DNA of 64,000 nucleotides from Anaerofilum sp. An201. GTDB taxonomy: Bacteria; Bacillota; Clostridia; Oscillospirales; Ruminococcaceae. The notes under the pieces were generated by a model, which saw only the letters and a list, made by a program, of their open reading frames with translations, had not been told where the DNA came from and ran no database searches. Every line of letters begins with the position of its first letter. Position 1 is the first letter of the stretch. A program made the position numbers and the translations under genes. Shown here one piece after another: positions 62,866 to 64,000 of this stretch. Where the stretch lies: NCBI RefSeq assembly GCF_002160015.1, contig NZ_NFJT01000001.1, forward strand, positions 62,001 through 126,000. The letters run 5' to 3'.

Positions 62866-64000
62866 TCACATCAGAGGCGCAAACAGCCGAAGAATATTTT
62901 GGAAAACCTTTTTGATCGGACCTGCTTTGCAGTCATCAAAGGTGATTTCCTGAGATGCTGCTATGGTATCCAGAAAGTCTTGCTTCAGCTGCAAAACAGC
63001 GCGGTTGTCACACATCCAAACGCCGCATTCAAAGTGAAGATACAGACTCCGAAAATCCAGATTGGCTGTCCCAACGCTGGCAACCCTGTCATCAGAAACG
63101 AAGGTCTTAGAGTGGATGAAGCCCCCGGTATATTCGTAGATTTTTACGCCACCCTGCATCAGCTCCCTATAATACGACCTAGTCGTCATATGAATCAGTG
63201 CCTTGTCCCAGACCTGCGGCGTAATGATCCGGACATCCACACCGCTTTTTGCCGCCAGACAAAGGGCTGACACCATACTGCCATCTACGATCAGATAAGG
63301 CGTTGTAATGTATGCATAGTCTTTTGCCTGATTGAGTATCTGCATATAAACATGCTCGCACACATTTTCATCATCCATGGGGCTGTCCGCATAGGGCTGC
63401 ACATAGCCACATGCATCCCTGCGCTGGGGATACCCGTCTGCAGGATAGAAGTCTGCAAAGCATTCATGCGTCTGGCAGCACAGTTCCCACATTTCCAGGA
63501 ACATCAGTGTCAGGCTCCATGCCGCTTTTCCATCCACTTTCACAGCACAATCCTTCCAGTATCCGTGTTTCTCATACTGATTGACATACTCATCCGCAAG
63601 ATTCAGTCCTCCGGTAAAGGCGATCTTTCCGTCAATGGACGTGATTTTACGGTGATCCCGGTTGTTTTGACTGGTCGATAAAAACGGGCGAAACGGGTTA
63701 AAGGCCACACATTTGATGCCGTGCTGCTCCAACTGCTTTGCAAAATTGGAAGGTAAGGTCAAGAAGCACCCAATATCATCATAGATGATTCTCACTTCAA
63801 CGCCCTTGCTCGCTTTTTCAATCAAAATCTCCAAAACGCTGTCCCATAACAGGCCGGAATCCAAGATAAAGTATTCCATAAAGATATAGGATTGCGCTTT
63901 CTGCAACTCTCCAAGGAACGGTGCCCAAAATAACTCTCCCGGAGAATAGTATTGAACTTCGGTCTGATCATAAGCGGGAAAACCGGCATAATCCTGTAAG
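62866..64000 (-). CDS. cls: Cardiolipin synthase, PLD family (5' end outside window)
   Basis: At least 378 codons visible; the frame continues upstream past 64,000 (YAGFPAYDQTEVQYYSPGEL is in frame before the last in-window start-like codon). HKD motifs HRKITSIDGKIAFTGGLNLA and IHSKTFVSDDRVASVGTANL are both intact, with YIFMEYFILDSG before the first. Condenses two phosphatidylglycerols to cardiolipin at the membrane. Begins the in-window lipid cluster. Confidence 0.92.
   Translation of the reverse strand, partial: LQDYAGFPAYDQTEVQYYSPGELFWAPFLGELQKAQSYIFMEYFILDSGLLWDSVLEILIEKASKGVEVRIIYDDIGCFLTLPSNFAKQLEQHGIKCVAFNPFRPFLSTSQNNRDHRKITSIDGKIAFTGGLNLADEYVNQYEKHGYWKDCAVKVDGKAAWSLTLMFLEMWELCCQTHECFADFYPADGYPQRRDACGYVQPYADSPMDDENVCEHVYMQILNQAKDYAYITTPYLIVDGSMVSALCLAAKSGVDVRIITPQVWDKALIHMTTRSYYRELMQGGVKIYEYTGGFIHSKTFVSDDRVASVGTANLDFRSLYLHFECGVWMCDNRAVLQLKQDFLDTIAASQEITFDDCKAGPIKKVFQNILRLFAPLM

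Noticed and set aside
27592-64000. Relaxase, coupling protein or type IV secretion genes
   Set aside because: None found on either strand, so I do not call this a proven conjugative element.

Overview
The window joins two kinds of DNA. Positions 1 to about 27,500 are a very GC-rich low-copy chromosome backbone from a Firmicute. Gene content and style (FtsZ with a DivIVA-like neighbour, split ThrE exporter, YdbC/PC4 protein, ROK/AraC/GalE sugar locus, paired GlnRS and GluRS) together with small interspersed hairpin repeats suggest a GC-rich gut Oscillospiraceae of the Gemmiger/Subdoligranulum/Faecalibacterium type; that assignment is inference. Positions about 27,500 to 64,000 have visibly lower GC, lack the backbone repeats, and carry an integrated mobile element whose integrase end lies directly upstream of ychF.

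Backbone layout: a nonulosonic (sialic-type) acid operon (neuB, neuC, two Gfo/Idh oxidoreductases, neuA, a GNAT protein; 294-5998) runs by overlapping starts into a two-part threonine/serine exporter (5995-7202). Then come a MurA homologue, ftsZ and a DivIVA-like coiled-coil gene; a convergent HD hydrolase and YdbC gene; a histidine phosphatase; a ROK-like kinase divergent from an AraC regulator followed by galE, all linked by a shared ATTGTGCAA motif; a GNAT; a DUF308/HdeD-like protein with a lipoprotein; an MBL-fold hydrolase; glnS-gltX; a polytopic glycosyltransferase-like protein; MTA/SAH nucleosidase; and ychF.

Mobile element, nearly all on the minus strand: tyrosine integrase, excisionase, HTH and sigma-like regulators, an XRE repressor with repeated operators, ParM/ParR partition, a CHC2/TOPRIM primase, a putative single-strand annealing protein, RecD2 helicase, a YqaJ exonuclease gene split by a 2.66-kb group II intron, several element-specific unknown proteins, an AAA+ ATPase with a zincin/VWA partner, SSB, small membrane and zinc-ribbon proteins, a SLOG protein, and a divergent XRE regulator. 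No relaxase, coupling protein or type IV secretion gene is visible, so whether this is an integrative conjugative element or a plasmid-like integrated element is open; such genes could lie beyond 64,000.

From 53,550 onward lies a compact, still more AT-rich minus-strand cluster devoted to membrane lipids: CdsA, a DAG/sphingosine-type lipid kinase, PlsC, a small membrane protein, a phospholipase-D/cardiolipin-synthase-like protein, a DegV fatty-acid-binding protein, a MacB-type ABC transporter, a DUF308-like membrane protein and a second cardiolipin synthase cut by the window end. It reads as a membrane-remodelling and export cargo island. The most novel signals are two promoters whose transcripts should start with the same 11 nt and run into intrinsic terminators, the exactly reconstructable intron in yqaJ (with a nonsense codon in its reverse transcriptase), the AAA+/VWA module and the lipid island.
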